A stretch of 64,000 bases of DNA from Rs1 sp029027825. Lineage in GTDB: Bacteria > Pseudomonadota > Gammaproteobacteria > Pseudomonadales > Balneatricaceae. Below the pieces are notes generated by a model that worked only from the letters and a program-made list of their open reading frames with translations, was not told the DNA's origin and did no database searches. The position numbers and the translations under genes were made by a program. Shown here in pieces: positions 1 through 8,454 of this stretch (position 1 is the first letter of the stretch; the number at the start of each line of letters is the position of its first letter). The stretch is from positions 1,426,001 through 1,490,000 of the forward strand of contig CP093399.1 of assembly GCA_029027825.1 (NCBI GenBank). Reading direction: 5' to 3'.

Positions 1-1
1 C

Positions 2-196
2 CGAGCTAACGTGCTGATATTTCCCTCGTTAGAAGCGGGTAATATCGGCTATAAAATAGCTGAACGAATTGGTAAAGCGCAGGCGATTGGGCCGATCTTA
101 CAAGGTTTGAAGAAGCCCGCCAATGATCTTTCAAGAGGTTGCTGTGCCAGTGATGTGTTAAACGTGATTGCCATTACAGTCGTGCAAGCTCAGTAG
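2..196 (+). CDS. pta: Phosphate acetyltransferase, C-terminal end (partial)
   Basis: Only the last 64 codons are present; the reading frame is open from base 2 and the rest lies off the left edge. The tail contains LEAGNIGYKIAERIG, AIGPILQGLKKPANDLSRG and a closing AITVVQAQ, the signature of the PTA_PTB domain of phosphate acetyltransferase, which interconverts acetyl-CoA plus phosphate and acetyl phosphate plus CoA in the cytoplasm. The same fold ends some malic enzymes, so assignment to Pta rests on the very typical ending and is not proven without the N-terminus. No terminator hairpin is obvious in the 100 bp that follow. Confidence 0.85.
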   Translation, partial: RANVLIFPSLEAGNIGYKIAERIGKAQAIGPILQGLKKPANDLSRGCCASDVLNVIAITVVQAQ

Positions 197-305
197 TATA
201 TTTCTGTGTAAGGTTCTGGAAAAGTGTGCAGAATAAATAGTGCTCTGCGTTAACTGCTTTCTCTAAGTCTCCAATATTCCAGCAATCGTTGCGGTGACTA
301 GTTTA

Positions 306-731
306 ATGTCTGAAAAATATATGCTTAGCGCGCTGGAAGCATCATTGCAGGCGCTACCTAACTGCCAGCCAAACCCACCTGTTGGCTGTGTCTTGGTAAA
401 AGATGATTGTATAGTTTCGACAGGCTACACGCAGGTGCTCGGTGGTGATCACGCGGAAGTGATGGCCCTAAACAGCTATTCAGGTCCTATGGCCGCCATC
501 ACAGCTTACGTCACTCTTGAGCCATGCTCTTTTGTTGGACGCACGCCCGCATGTGTGAATACGCTGATTCAATCAGGTGTTAAGCATATAGTGGTGGCAA
601 TGCTAGATCCCGATCCAAAAAATAATGGCAGAGGGATTAGCATATTGAGAAATGCCGGTGTGGGTGTGACAGTGGGATTGTGTGAGCGGCAAGTGAGTGC
701 GTTTTTACTGCCGTTTTTAGGGAAGTCATAA
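306..731 (+). CDS. Stand-alone RibD-like deaminase domain protein
   Basis: The 141-aa product is a cytidine-deaminase-fold protein matching only the N-terminal half of RibD (diaminohydroxyphosphoribosylaminopyrimidine deaminase). The zinc and catalytic motifs are visible: HAEVMAL near residue 52 and TLEPCSFVGRTPAC near residue 75, with the two cysteines. The C-terminal reductase domain of normal RibD (about 220 aa) is missing and the next downstream gene is unrelated. I chose the ATG at 306, which gives the usual RibD-like beginning; an in-frame GTG at 294 is possible. It may deaminate a riboflavin precursor or a related pyrimidine; the substrate is inferred from the family only. Confidence 0.75.
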   Translation: MSEKYMLSALEASLQALPNCQPNPPVGCVLVKDDCIVSTGYTQVLGGDHAEVMALNSYSGPMAAITAYVTLEPCSFVGRTPACVNTLIQSGVKHIVVAMLDPDPKNNGRGISILRNAGVGVTVGLCERQVSAFLLPFLGKS

Positions 732-789
732 ATCCAGTCCGAAAATTGCACACAATAACTTGATGTTTAACGACATCTTCCTAGTTATT

Positions 790-822
790 CGCCCTATGGG
801 GCGTGTGTGACTCGTTCAGAGG
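790..822. terminator. Palindrome plus TTCAGAGG signal at a convergent junction
   Basis: Between the convergent deaminase and maf genes a short hairpin CGCCC-tatg-GGGCG (790-803) is followed by CGTTCAGAGG, which runs into the maf stop codon at 816. Related TTGTTCAGAGG palindromes lie at 11706-11753 and 52482-52535, also between convergent genes, so this is probably a REP-like or terminator element shared by both strands. Confidence 0.4.
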
Positions 823-1406
823 TCCCTTAGCAACGGTGAAATCCCTTTGTTTTTTAAAAGCGCTAACAGTCGAATCAATGGCAGGCCGATTAAGCTGTTG
901 AAATCATCGCCTTCTAATTTCTCAAACAAACTTATTCCCAATCCTTCGACTTTAAAGCTGCCAGCGCAGTCAAGAGGTTGCTCTAGGGCGATATAAGTGC
1001 TGATTTCCCGCTCGTTCAACTGCCGAAAATGTACCTTGAATGTGACTACTTCTAATTGATAACTAGCATCTGCGCTGTCAAACAGGCAGAGGCCGGTATA
1101 AAAAATGACGGTTTTACCGGAGCACTGTGTAAGCTGTTGTACAGCGCGCTCAGTAGTGAGTGGTTTGGCTAAAATATCTCCCTCTAATAACGCGACTTGA
1201 TCAGAGCCTATAATCAAGCTATCTGGTTGGGTTTGCGCTATTTTTTCGGCCTTTTGCAATGCGAGCCTTGCCACCAGTTTCATCGCCGATTCATCAGTTT
1301 GGGGAGTTTCATCTATTTGTGGGCTAATTGAGTGGTAACTGAGTTGGATTTTATCTAGAATAGCGCGCCGATAAGGTGAGCTTGAAGCAAGTATGATAGT
1401 TCTCAA
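816..1406 (-). CDS. maf: Maf-family nucleotide pyrophosphatase (YceF type)
   Basis: The 196-aa protein carries the Maf/HAM1-superfamily motifs: ASSSPYRR at residues 7-14, DETP near 32 and IGSDQVA near 65. The YceF subgroup hydrolyses modified nucleotides such as 7-methyl-GTP to the monophosphate, as a cytoplasmic house-cleaning enzyme. Length matches the family (about 190-200 aa). It is divergent from yceD, the usual arrangement upstream of rpmF in gammaproteobacteria, which supports the YceF assignment over the dTTP-specific YhdE paralogue. Confidence 0.9.
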   Translation of the reverse strand: MRTIILASSSPYRRAILDKIQLSYHSISPQIDETPQTDESAMKLVARLALQKAEKIAQTQPDSLIIGSDQVALLEGDILAKPLTTERAVQQLTQCSGKTVIFYTGLCLFDSADASYQLEVVTFKVHFRQLNEREISTYIALEQPLDCAGSFKVEGLGISLFEKLEGDDFNSLIGLPLIRLLALLKNKGISPLLRDL

Positions 1407-1545
1407 TGAAAAATCCTCTGATAAAGCTAATCGATCAACAAACTTTTAGCTTTTGTAAAAATGGCGTACAATATACGCGAATTTTTACCACAAACATACG
1501 TTTCCCTTTGACAGAGGGGGGTAAGGTACATAGAATTGCGCGCTT

Positions 1546-2073
1546 ATGTTAAATGTTAAATTACCTAAGTTTGTTGACCCGCGGAAATTGGCTGATCGGG
1601 AAATACAAATTAGTGGTGTACTAGCTGTCAATGAAATGACAGAGCTATCGAAAATGTTAGTTGGCCCGAACGTTGATGTGATAGCAGATTTAAAGTTCGC
1701 TAGAGATGAACTGAGAATCAGAACGATTTCAGGTAGTGCTAAAGTAACTGTCCAAGTGCAGTGCCAGCGCTGTTTAGAGCCGGTAGATATTACGTTGAAT
1801 GCTGAGTTGAACTTGGCAATTTCATATAATGAAGAAAAAGCTCAAACGCTACCTAAATATTATGAGCCTCTGATTGTAGAGGGTGATGATTTAGAGTTGC
1901 TGCCATTAATTGAACAAGAGCTGATGCTAGAGTTACCCATAGTGTCATATCATTCAGATTGCAGTATACAAACCAGTTTTGGTGATGGAAATGCAGCCGC
2001 TGCTTCAGAGGCTGAGAAACCAAATCCATTTAGTGTGTTGGCCTCATTAAAGGGCAACACCGACAAGAAATAA
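1546..2073 (+). CDS. yceD: YceD family protein (DUF177, 23S rRNA accumulation)
   Basis: The 175-aa protein has the DUF177 core: VTVQVQCQRCLEPVDITLN around residues 65-84 with the CQRC pair, then the acidic central region and ELPIVSYHSDC near 128. YceD/YlbN proteins are linked to 23S rRNA accumulation or ribosome assembly and almost always precede rpmF, as here (20 bp downstream). The ATG at 1546 gives a normal-length protein. The 140 bp between the divergent maf and yceD genes should hold both promoters. The molecular role of the family is poorly defined. Confidence 0.9.
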   Translation: MLNVKLPKFVDPRKLADREIQISGVLAVNEMTELSKMLVGPNVDVIADLKFARDELRIRTISGSAKVTVQVQCQRCLEPVDITLNAELNLAISYNEEKAQTLPKYYEPLIVEGDDLELLPLIEQELMLELPIVSYHSDCSIQTSFGDGNAAAASEAEKPNPFSVLASLKGNTDKK

Positions 2074-2093
2074 GTTATTAGGAGTTATATCAA

Positions 2094-2273
2094 ATGGCAG
2101 TACAGAAGAGTAAGAAATCACGTTCACGCCGTGATATGCGTCGTTCACACGATGCGCTATCAGGACCTACCTTAACAGTTGATGCGACTACTGGTGAAAC
2201 TCACCGTCGTCATCACATGACAGCTGACGGTATGTACCGTGGTCGTCAAATCACAGCGACTGACAGCGAGTAA
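2094..2273 (+). CDS. rpmF: 50S ribosomal protein L32
   Basis: This 59-codon gene encodes a small basic protein beginning MAVQKSKKSRSRRDMRRSHD, the invariant N-terminus of bacterial L32, with HRRHHMTADGMYRGRQI further on. It is a component of the large ribosomal subunit near the peptidyl-transferase centre. An AGGAG ribosome-binding site lies at 2080-2084. It follows yceD by 20 bp and is followed by a terminator-like hairpin. The zinc-ribbon cysteines found in some L32 versions are absent, so this is the C-minus form. In most relatives plsX comes next; here it does not. Confidence 0.97.
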   Translation: MAVQKSKKSRSRRDMRRSHDALSGPTLTVDATTGETHRRHHMTADGMYRGRQITATDSE

Positions 2274-2316
2274 TTGCTGCTAGATTGCATCGCATTACTT
2301 TGTGATTGATGTGACG

Positions 2317-2347
2317 TATGGGGGCTTAGGCCTCCATATTTTTTTGT
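2317..2347 (+). terminator. Rho-independent terminator after rpmF
   Basis: A GC-rich hairpin, TGGGGGCT and GGCCTCCA around TA with G-U pairs, is followed by ATATTTTTTT. It should end yceD-rpmF transcripts before the fab genes. Confidence 0.65.
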
Positions 2348-2614
2348 TGTCAAGTGTTTGAAAGTGCCCGTCTGGGGTAGTTAATCCTCTCTCATTAGTC
2401 AAAACTGGCTAGTATCTATTTATATTCCCATCGTTCTTTTATATCATTGCGAATAAGCCCTTTAGATCCATTAAACAGCGTAGCAGCTAAAGTTTACTAA
2501 TAGTTTTGAATATTAGTGATTTTATTTGTCTTCTAATGTTGTAGAATATTTTTAAAAGTAATTGATAAAAAACAGTTTTTAGTAAAACCTAATCTTTATG
2601 GAGTGGAACCTGCA
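2348..2614 (+). promoter_or_regulatory. Non-coding gap where plsX and fabH are expected
   Basis: About 270 AT-rich bases lie between the rpmF terminator and fabD. No plsX or fabH and no recognisable remnant of either is present. The stretch presumably holds a separate fab promoter; I could not assign -35 and -10 boxes with confidence. Confidence 0.45.
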
Positions 2615-3544
2615 ATGACACAATCAACAGTATTTGTTTTTCCGGGGCAAGGTTCCCAGCAAGTTGGTATGTTGGCTGAACTAGCCGCTGAAAATCCGAT
2701 TATCGAACAGACATTTGCCGAGGCATCAGCGGTGCTAGGTTATGATTTATGGGCTTTAGTACAGCAGGGGCCTGCGGAAGACTTGAATCAAACTGACCGC
2801 ACTCAGCCTGCGTTATTGTGCGCGGGGGTGGCGCTGTGGCGTCTATGGCTAGAAAAAGGAGCTGCGCAACCACAGGTGATGGCGGGGCATAGTCTAGGAG
2901 AGTACACCGCGTTAGTATGCGCTGGGGTGCTGGACTTTGCCGATGGTATTGATTTGGTGCGTTTGCGTGGTGAATACATGCAGCAAGCGGTACCAGCAGG
3001 AACAGGTGCAATGGCAGCTATTTTGGGCTTGAGTGATGCGCTGGTGGAAGAAGCTTGTGCAAGTTCGGCGCAAGGGCAGGTGGTGGCAGCGGTTAATTTC
3101 AATTGTCCAGGTCAAGTAGTTATCGCCGGCGAAAAAGCCGCGGTTGCCAGGGCTATTATTGCCTGCAAGGCAAGTGGCGCTAAACGGGCGATAGAGTTGC
3201 CGGTGAGTGTTCCCTCGCACTGCGAATTGATGCGCCCTGCGGCGGCGCAGCTGGCTAAAAAATTGCAGGACATTGAGTTGCAAATGCCACAGATTAAGGT
3301 GCTGCAGAATGTATCTGCTAAATCGCCAGAAAGCGTGGCAGAAATAAAGCAAAACTTAATTGAGCAGCTCTATAGTCCGGTGCTTTGGACCTCATCAATG
3401 CAGAGTATTATTGATAGTGGCGTGGAAGTGGCGATTGAATGTGGGCCTGGTAAGGTTCTGTCTGGTCTGAATAAAAAAATTCACAAGCCTTTAGTGATAG
3501 CGTCTTTAGCAGATAGCGCGGGCTGGGAAAAAGCCTTGGCTTAA
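2615..3544 (+). CDS. fabD: Malonyl-CoA:ACP transacylase
   Basis: The 309-aa enzyme moves malonyl groups from CoA to acyl carrier protein, feeding chain elongation. It shows FVFPGQGSQ at the N-terminus, the nucleophile serine in GHSLGEYTA near residue 91, and a conserved histidine in VPSHCELM near 200. Length is normal for FabD. I prefer the ATG at 2615, 11 bases after GGAG (2600-2603), over a GTG at 2603. It begins the fab cluster fabD-fabG-acpP-fabF; plsX and fabH are absent from their usual places upstream. Confidence 0.96.
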   Translation: MTQSTVFVFPGQGSQQVGMLAELAAENPIIEQTFAEASAVLGYDLWALVQQGPAEDLNQTDRTQPALLCAGVALWRLWLEKGAAQPQVMAGHSLGEYTALVCAGVLDFADGIDLVRLRGEYMQQAVPAGTGAMAAILGLSDALVEEACASSAQGQVVAAVNFNCPGQVVIAGEKAAVARAIIACKASGAKRAIELPVSVPSHCELMRPAAAQLAKKLQDIELQMPQIKVLQNVSAKSPESVAEIKQNLIEQLYSPVLWTSSMQSIIDSGVEVAIECGPGKVLSGLNKKIHKPLVIASLADSAGWEKALA

Positions 3545-3622
3545 GCGAATCCGCCGGGCGTCGCCTGTATTGTTTGGGCTCAATAATAAATTAAGAATAA
3601 GAAATCAGCATAGGAAAAAAAC

Positions 3623-4366
3623 ATGAGTATCGAAGGAAAACTTGCATTAGTGACTGGCGCAACCCGCGGTATTGGCAAGGCAATTGCCGAAGAATTAGGG
3701 CGTCAAGGAGCGATTGTTATAGGTACTGCAACCAGTGAATCAGGTGCAGCCTCTATCTCTGAATACTTAAATGCGGCGGGCATTCAAGGTGCTGGTATGG
3801 TCTTAGATGTGGGCAGTGATGAGTCTGTTGCACAAACAATAAAGCGTATCAATGATGAATACGCGGTGGTTGATATTTTAATAAACAATGCCGGCATCAC
3901 TAAAGATAATTTGATGATGCGGATGAAAGCAAGTGAGTGGGATAGTGTGATTAACACCAACTTGTCTTCCCTGTACCGTGTTGCCAAAGCGTGCTTGCGT
4001 GGCATGAGTAAGAAGCGTTGGGGTCGTATTATTAGTGTTAGTTCTGTGGTTGCCTCGATGGGTAATGCAGGGCAGACCAATTACGCGGCTTCCAAGGCGG
4101 GTATGGAAGGTTTTTCTAGAGCTCTGGCTTGTGAAATTGGCTCGCGAAATGTGACGGTCAATTGTGTTGCGCCAGGTTTCATTGATACCGATATGACTAA
4201 AGATTTGGCAGAGGAGCACAAAGAGAATTTAAAATCTAAAATTCCAGTCAAACGTTTAGGTAAGCCTGAAGAAATAGCAGCAGTAGTTGGCTTTTTGGCC
4301 AGCGAAGCAGCCTCTTATGTAACGGGTGAAACAATCCAGGTCAATGGTGGTATGTATATGTCTTAG
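3623..4366 (+). CDS. fabG: 3-oxoacyl-ACP reductase
   Basis: A 247-aa short-chain dehydrogenase that reduces 3-oxoacyl-ACP with NADPH in fatty-acid elongation. Visible are the cofactor-binding TGATRGIG (residues 11-18), NNAG (88-91), the catalytic Ser141, Tyr154 and Lys158 in YAASK, and the FabG-like end VTGETIQVNGGMYM. It lies 78 bp after fabD in the standard cluster position. The position and the ending support FabG rather than another SDR. Confidence 0.96.
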   Translation: MSIEGKLALVTGATRGIGKAIAEELGRQGAIVIGTATSESGAASISEYLNAAGIQGAGMVLDVGSDESVAQTIKRINDEYAVVDILINNAGITKDNLMMRMKASEWDSVINTNLSSLYRVAKACLRGMSKKRWGRIISVSSVVASMGNAGQTNYAASKAGMEGFSRALACEIGSRNVTVNCVAPGFIDTDMTKDLAEEHKENLKSKIPVKRLGKPEEIAAVVGFLASEAASYVTGETIQVNGGMYMS

Positions 4367-4569
4367 TGAAAACTAAGCATAAAGATTGACTAAATCGGAC
4401 TCAGATTAGCAAAAACCGACAATTGTGATTGATATTTTCAGAGATTTGTTGATAATTGCCACACCTGAATCGAATAAAAAATTATTAGCTCAATTTAAGA
4501 GCTGATAATATTTAATAATCAAAAGTTACATATCGTATGTTGCTATGTTGATAAATAATAGGAAAAATT

Positions 4570-4803
4570 ATGAGTAATATTGAAGATCGCGTTAAAAAAA
4601 TTGTTGCAGAACAGTTAGGCGTTAAAGTTGAAGAAGTGACTAATCCTGCATCTTTTGTTGATGATTTAGGCGCGGATTCTCTAGACACCGTTGAGCTAGT
4701 AATGGCTTTAGAGGAAGAATTCGAAACTGAAATTCCCGATGAAGAAGCTGAAAAAATTACTACAGTACAACTGGCTATTGATTACGTTACTTCTAATCAG
4801 TAA
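4570..4803 (+). CDS. acpP: Acyl carrier protein
   Basis: The 77-aa acidic protein carries growing acyl chains on a 4'-phosphopantetheine attached to Ser37 in the GADSLD motif, followed by the acidic recognition helix DTVELVMALEEEFE. Length and sequence are standard for AcpP. About 200 bp of AT-rich DNA precede it, so it may have its own promoter as well as read-through from fabG. A hairpin terminator follows directly. Confidence 0.98.
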   Translation: MSNIEDRVKKIVAEQLGVKVEEVTNPASFVDDLGADSLDTVELVMALEEEFETEIPDEEAEKITTVQLAIDYVTSNQ

Positions 4804-4831
4804 TCAATACTGTTTGTAATCGTTTAGATCT

Positions 4832-4870
4832 AAAAAAAGCCGTTACTATTTGTTTAGAGCGGCTTTTCTT
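4832..4870 (+). terminator. Rho-independent terminator after acpP
   Basis: The stem AAAAGCCG (4835-4842) pairs with CGGCTTTT (4860-4867) and runs into CTTTT. It separates acpP from fabF, which are co-transcribed in many relatives. Confidence 0.75.
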
Positions 4871-4896
4871 TTGTATATCTAAAAAAATAATAAAAT

Positions 4897-5076
4897 GAGA
4901 CCTCTGAATAACGTTGCGAGCGAAGGTAAGACAAGGCAAAAACCGGCGAGATAGCGGAGTCAGTGTGCCCCTGTTTATGGGTATTACAGGTGTAAATGAG
5001 CATAGTGAGCCGGTTTTTAACGCCGTATTACCGAGCGCAGTTATCATACCCTCTGGGTAAGTTATGCAGAGGTCTC
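4897..5076. mobile_element. Miniature element, GAGACC family, copy A (180 bp)
   Basis: The element begins GAGACCTCTGAATAACG and ends GTTATGCAGAGGTCTC, an imperfect terminal inverted repeat, and is bordered by AAAAT at 4892-4896 and 5077-5081, a likely 5-bp target duplication. The interior contains AAAACCGGCGAGATAGCGG and AACGCCGTATTACCGAGCG, shared with copies near 47.6, 47.9, 51.3, 52.3 and 54.5 kb. It encodes no credible protein and sits between acpP and fabF. Confidence 0.8.
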
Positions 5077-5230
5077 AAAATAAAGACAACTTGATCGCAA
5101 TCATGCAATATAAGGTGATGCGTTTTAATATTACTTTTGGGCTCAGTAGACAAGAACAAAAGTATCAGTATATAGAATAATTTTGAATGCGCTGAACGTG
5201 CCAATTCAAGAGTATAATGGGAGAAGTACA

Positions 5231-6475
5231 ATGTCTCGTAGAAGAGTGGTAGTTACCGGAATAGGGGCTTTAACACCGGTAGGGAACACCGTCGAGGAAA
5301 GTTGGAAATCTATTTTGGCGGGGCAAAGTGGTGCCGCTCCCATTACACATTTTGATGCCTCTGCTTACAGCACTCAATTTTCAGCATCGATTAAAGATTT
5401 CGACATTACTCAATACATGAATCTCAAAGATGCTCGGCGCATGGATTTGTTTATTCAGTATGGTTTAGCGGCGGCCTTTCAGGCGGTGAGCGATAGCGGC
5501 CTTGAAGTAACAGAAGAGAATGCTTCTAGAATAGGTTGCGCTATCGGTTCAGGCATCGGCGGCTTATCAATGATCGAGTCGACTTACGATATCATTAACA
5601 ATGCCGGTCCACGAAAAGTGTCTCCATTTTTTGTCCCCGGTAGCATTATCAATATGATTGCCGGTCATCTGGCGATTAAATATGGCTTTAAAGGGCCGAA
5701 TATCGCGATTACTACAGCCTGCACTACCGGTACTCATAATATTGGTCAGGCGATGCGGATGATTCAATACGGTGATGCCGATGTGATGATTGCCGGTGGT
5801 GCTGAAATGGCGACCACCAAATTAGGCTTGGGTGGCTTTGCCGCTGCCAGAGCTTTATCTAAACGCAATACTGATCCACAGGCGGCCAGTCGTCCTTGGG
5901 ATGCTGATCGCGACGGTTTTGTGCTTGGTGATGGTGCTGGTATCGTGGTGCTTGAAGAGTACGAAGCTGCCAAGGCTCGCGGTGCTAAGATATACTGTGA
6001 GCTAGCAGGCTTTGGTATGAGCGATGATGCTCATCATATTACCGCGCCTCCTGAGACAGGAGAAGGTGCTGCATTGGCGATGGGCAATGCTCTTCGAGAT
6101 GCCAACAAAATATCAGCCATCTCTAAAGTTGACTATATTAATGCCCATGGCACATCTACTCCAGCGGGCGATATTGCCGAGACTAATGCGGTAAAACGTT
6201 TATTTGGTGATGATGCCAGCCAGTTGCGGATGAGCTCTACAAAATCGATGATCGGCCATTTGTTAGGTGCAGCAGGTGCGGTAGAGGCGATTTTTTGTGC
6301 CCTAGCAATTCGTGATCAAGTGGCGCCACCGACGATTAATCTCGATAATCCGTCCCCAGGTTGCGATCTCAATTATGTCGCTCACAGTGCGCAAAGCTGT
6401 AAAATTGAGGTTGCAATTTCCAACTCCTTTGGCTTTGGCGGCACCAACGGTAGCTTGTTGTTCCGTAAAATCTAA
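5231..6475 (+). CDS. fabF: 3-oxoacyl-ACP synthase II
   Basis: The 414-aa condensing enzyme elongates acyl-ACP with malonyl-ACP. The catalytic triad is visible: Cys164 in TTACTTGTHNIG, His306 in NAHGTSTPAGD and His343 in MIGHLLGAAGA. The end NSFGFGGTNGSLL is typical. I place the start at the ATG at 5231 (MSRRRVVVTG), preceded by GGGAGAA; an upstream GTG extension at 5183 would be atypical. A terminator and a miniature element separate it from acpP, so it probably has its own promoter in 5077-5230. Confidence 0.96.
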   Translation: MSRRRVVVTGIGALTPVGNTVEESWKSILAGQSGAAPITHFDASAYSTQFSASIKDFDITQYMNLKDARRMDLFIQYGLAAAFQAVSDSGLEVTEENASRIGCAIGSGIGGLSMIESTYDIINNAGPRKVSPFFVPGSIINMIAGHLAIKYGFKGPNIAITTACTTGTHNIGQAMRMIQYGDADVMIAGGAEMATTKLGLGGFAAARALSKRNTDPQAASRPWDADRDGFVLGDGAGIVVLEEYEAAKARGAKIYCELAGFGMSDDAHHITAPPETGEGAALAMGNALRDANKISAISKVDYINAHGTSTPAGDIAETNAVKRLFGDDASQLRMSSTKSMIGHLLGAAGAVEAIFCALAIRDQVAPPTINLDNPSPGCDLNYVAHSAQSCKIEVAISNSFGFGGTNGSLLFRKI

Positions 6476-6502
6476 GTGCTGTACTAGCCAGTGGCTAAGC
6501 AG

Positions 6503-7381
6503 ATGATAAATGTTTTAATCAACGGTAGAGCAGAGCAATCCATTCACTTCTCTGACCGAGGCTTGAGCTACGGCGATGGACTGTTTGAAACCATCGCTGT
6601 ACAGCGTGCAGTGCCGCTTTTGTGGGACGAGCACCTGCAGCGAATGCGACTGGGTGCTGAGCGTTTGGCAATCCCGTTTAATCAAGCGACAGAGCAAGCT
6701 TTCTATCGGGACTTCACGAGCCTGATGGCGACTGCTGCGAATCAAACCCAAGATACCATTCTTAAGCTTACCTTGACCCGGGGTATCGGCGCTCGCGGTT
6801 ACAAAGCGGACCCCAATGCCAGCGTTACTCGCATCGCAGCTATCTCAGCCATGCCCGATATGTCTGCAGCTCAGCGACAAGGTGTCAATCTGCACTTATG
6901 CGCGACGCAGCTTGCCAGGCAGCCTCTACTTGCCGGAATTAAACATCTAAATAGACTAGAGCAAGTGATCGCCCGCAGCGAGTGGCATGACCCCTCTATC
7001 ACCGAGGGAATTGTCTGTGATACAGCAGGCTATGTGATTGAAGGATGTATGAGCAATGTATTTTGGGTGACAGATGGTGTCCTCTATACCCCCGACCTAT
7101 CACAGGCCGGAGTGGCGGGAGTGGTGCGTAACAAATTACTGCAATTATGTGCATTAAATACACTGGTAGAGCAGCGGGTCGGAGACTTCCAGTTGCAGCA
7201 ATTATTAGCGGCCGATGAAATATTTGTCTGTAATAGTGTGTTTAATATTCTGCCAGTCACCGGCGTGATCTCATGCAGTTCAATATCTAATTTTACTCCA
7301 GTGTCATTTACCATCGGCACTATTACTACCACCTTGCAGCAGTTACTGCAGCAATTTTATCTGAAGGAAAATGAGTTGTGA
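6503..7381 (+). CDS. pabC: Aminodeoxychorismate lyase
   Basis: A 292-aa fold-type IV PLP enzyme converting aminodeoxychorismate to 4-aminobenzoate and pyruvate for folate synthesis. SDRGLSYGDGLFET near residue 18 and the PLP-lysine segment GIKHLNRLEQ near 150 are characteristic, as is the glycine-rich EGCMSNVF. Branched-chain aminotransferases share these motifs, but the position between fabF and mltG is the classical pabC slot. The start could be the ATG at 6503 or a GTG at 6491. Its TGA overlaps the mltG start. Confidence 0.9.
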   Translation: MINVLINGRAEQSIHFSDRGLSYGDGLFETIAVQRAVPLLWDEHLQRMRLGAERLAIPFNQATEQAFYRDFTSLMATAANQTQDTILKLTLTRGIGARGYKADPNASVTRIAAISAMPDMSAAQRQGVNLHLCATQLARQPLLAGIKHLNRLEQVIARSEWHDPSITEGIVCDTAGYVIEGCMSNVFWVTDGVLYTPDLSQAGVAGVVRNKLLQLCALNTLVEQRVGDFQLQQLLAADEIFVCNSVFNILPVTGVISCSSISNFTPVSFTIGTITTTLQQLLQQFYLKENEL

Positions 7382-8415
7382 AAAGGTTTTTTATCGCCTT
7401 GTTGTTGGCTGTTATTGGCGCTGCGTTAGCGGCTGGGTATCTATGGCAAGATATTCATAAAGTCATGGCGCAAGCCAGTTTTAAACAAGGTGCTGCGCAA
7501 ATATTTGTGGTGAAACGCGGAGTCGGTTTTAATCGTTTGACCGCTCAGCTGAAAGCTGCCAATTTAATAGACAATGATCTCTATTTTAAGCTGTATGCTA
7601 AATACTATCGCTACGGTAAAGGGATCAAGGCTGGGGAGTATGCAATTAGTGCGGGCACTGATCCGATTGGGCTGCTGAAACTGTTTTCTGCCGGCGACGT
7701 AGTGCGCCATAATGTGGTCTTTATTGAGGGCTCCAATGTTAAAGAGCTGCGCGCGCAATTACTTAGATATCAAGATGTTCTAGATTTAAAAACCACTGAT
7801 ATGACCGAGGCTGAATTATTAACGGCGATAGGTGCAACAGAGAAAAAGCTGGAAGGTTTGCTGCTGGCTGAAACTTACCGAGTAGAGCGTGGCAGTACCG
7901 ATATAGCACTGCTTAAGCGCGCCTATCACAGCATGCAGAAATTATTAGATCAGCAGTGGCAAAAGCGCAATAAAAAACTCCCTTACAAAAATGCCTATGA
8001 AGCACTGATCATGGCCTCTATTGTTGAGAAGGAAACCGGCGCCTCTAAAGAGCGTCCGGTGATCGCTGGGGTGTTTATTAACCGCATGAATATTGGCATG
8101 AAATTACAGACTGATCCAACCGTGATCTACGGTATGGGTGATAAGTACAAAGGCAATATTACCCGGGCAGATTTGCGCCGTCCCAGTGCTTACAATACCT
8201 ACGTGATTAAACGTTTACCGCCATCGCCGATTGCCACCGTCGGGCCCGAGGCCATCAAAGCAGCGCTCAATCCAGAAAAAACTAAATATTTATATTTCGT
8301 CGCTAAAGGGAATGGTAGTCATCAATTTTCTAAAAGTTTGCGAGAGCATAACAATGCGGTGCGACGCTATCAGTTAAAACGTAAAAAGGGCTATCGATCG
8401 GCTCCCGCTCAATAG
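7378..8415 (+). CDS. mltG: Endolytic murein transglycosylase
   Basis: The 345-aa protein is MltG (YceG), an inner-membrane enzyme that cuts nascent glycan strands. A single N-terminal membrane helix (residues 3-20) is followed by a LysM-like region and the catalytic domain with MASIVEKETG, where the glutamate is catalytic, then LQTDPTVIYG and YNTYVIKRLPPSPI. The GTG start overlaps the pabC stop in GTGA, indicating translational coupling. Length and position between pabC and tmk are standard. Confidence 0.95.
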   Translation: MKRFFIALLLAVIGAALAAGYLWQDIHKVMAQASFKQGAAQIFVVKRGVGFNRLTAQLKAANLIDNDLYFKLYAKYYRYGKGIKAGEYAISAGTDPIGLLKLFSAGDVVRHNVVFIEGSNVKELRAQLLRYQDVLDLKTTDMTEAELLTAIGATEKKLEGLLLAETYRVERGSTDIALLKRAYHSMQKLLDQQWQKRNKKLPYKNAYEALIMASIVEKETGASKERPVIAGVFINRMNIGMKLQTDPTVIYGMGDKYKGNITRADLRRPSAYNTYVIKRLPPSPIATVGPEAIKAALNPEKTKYLYFVAKGNGSHQFSKSLREHNNAVRRYQLKRKKGYRSAPAQ

Positions 8416-8454
8416 CCAAATAAGTCATCTAAGTAGTGAGATTAGGAAGCGTAC

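Noticed and set aside
2700..3352. Long minus-strand frames opposite fabD
   Set aside because: They are shadows of the fabD coding frame, which has full motif support.
4793..5047. 84-codon open frame on the minus strand between acpP and fabF
   Set aside because: It lies within the GAGACC miniature element; the similar frame in copy B (47617-47814) comes from the repeat and not from a conserved gene.
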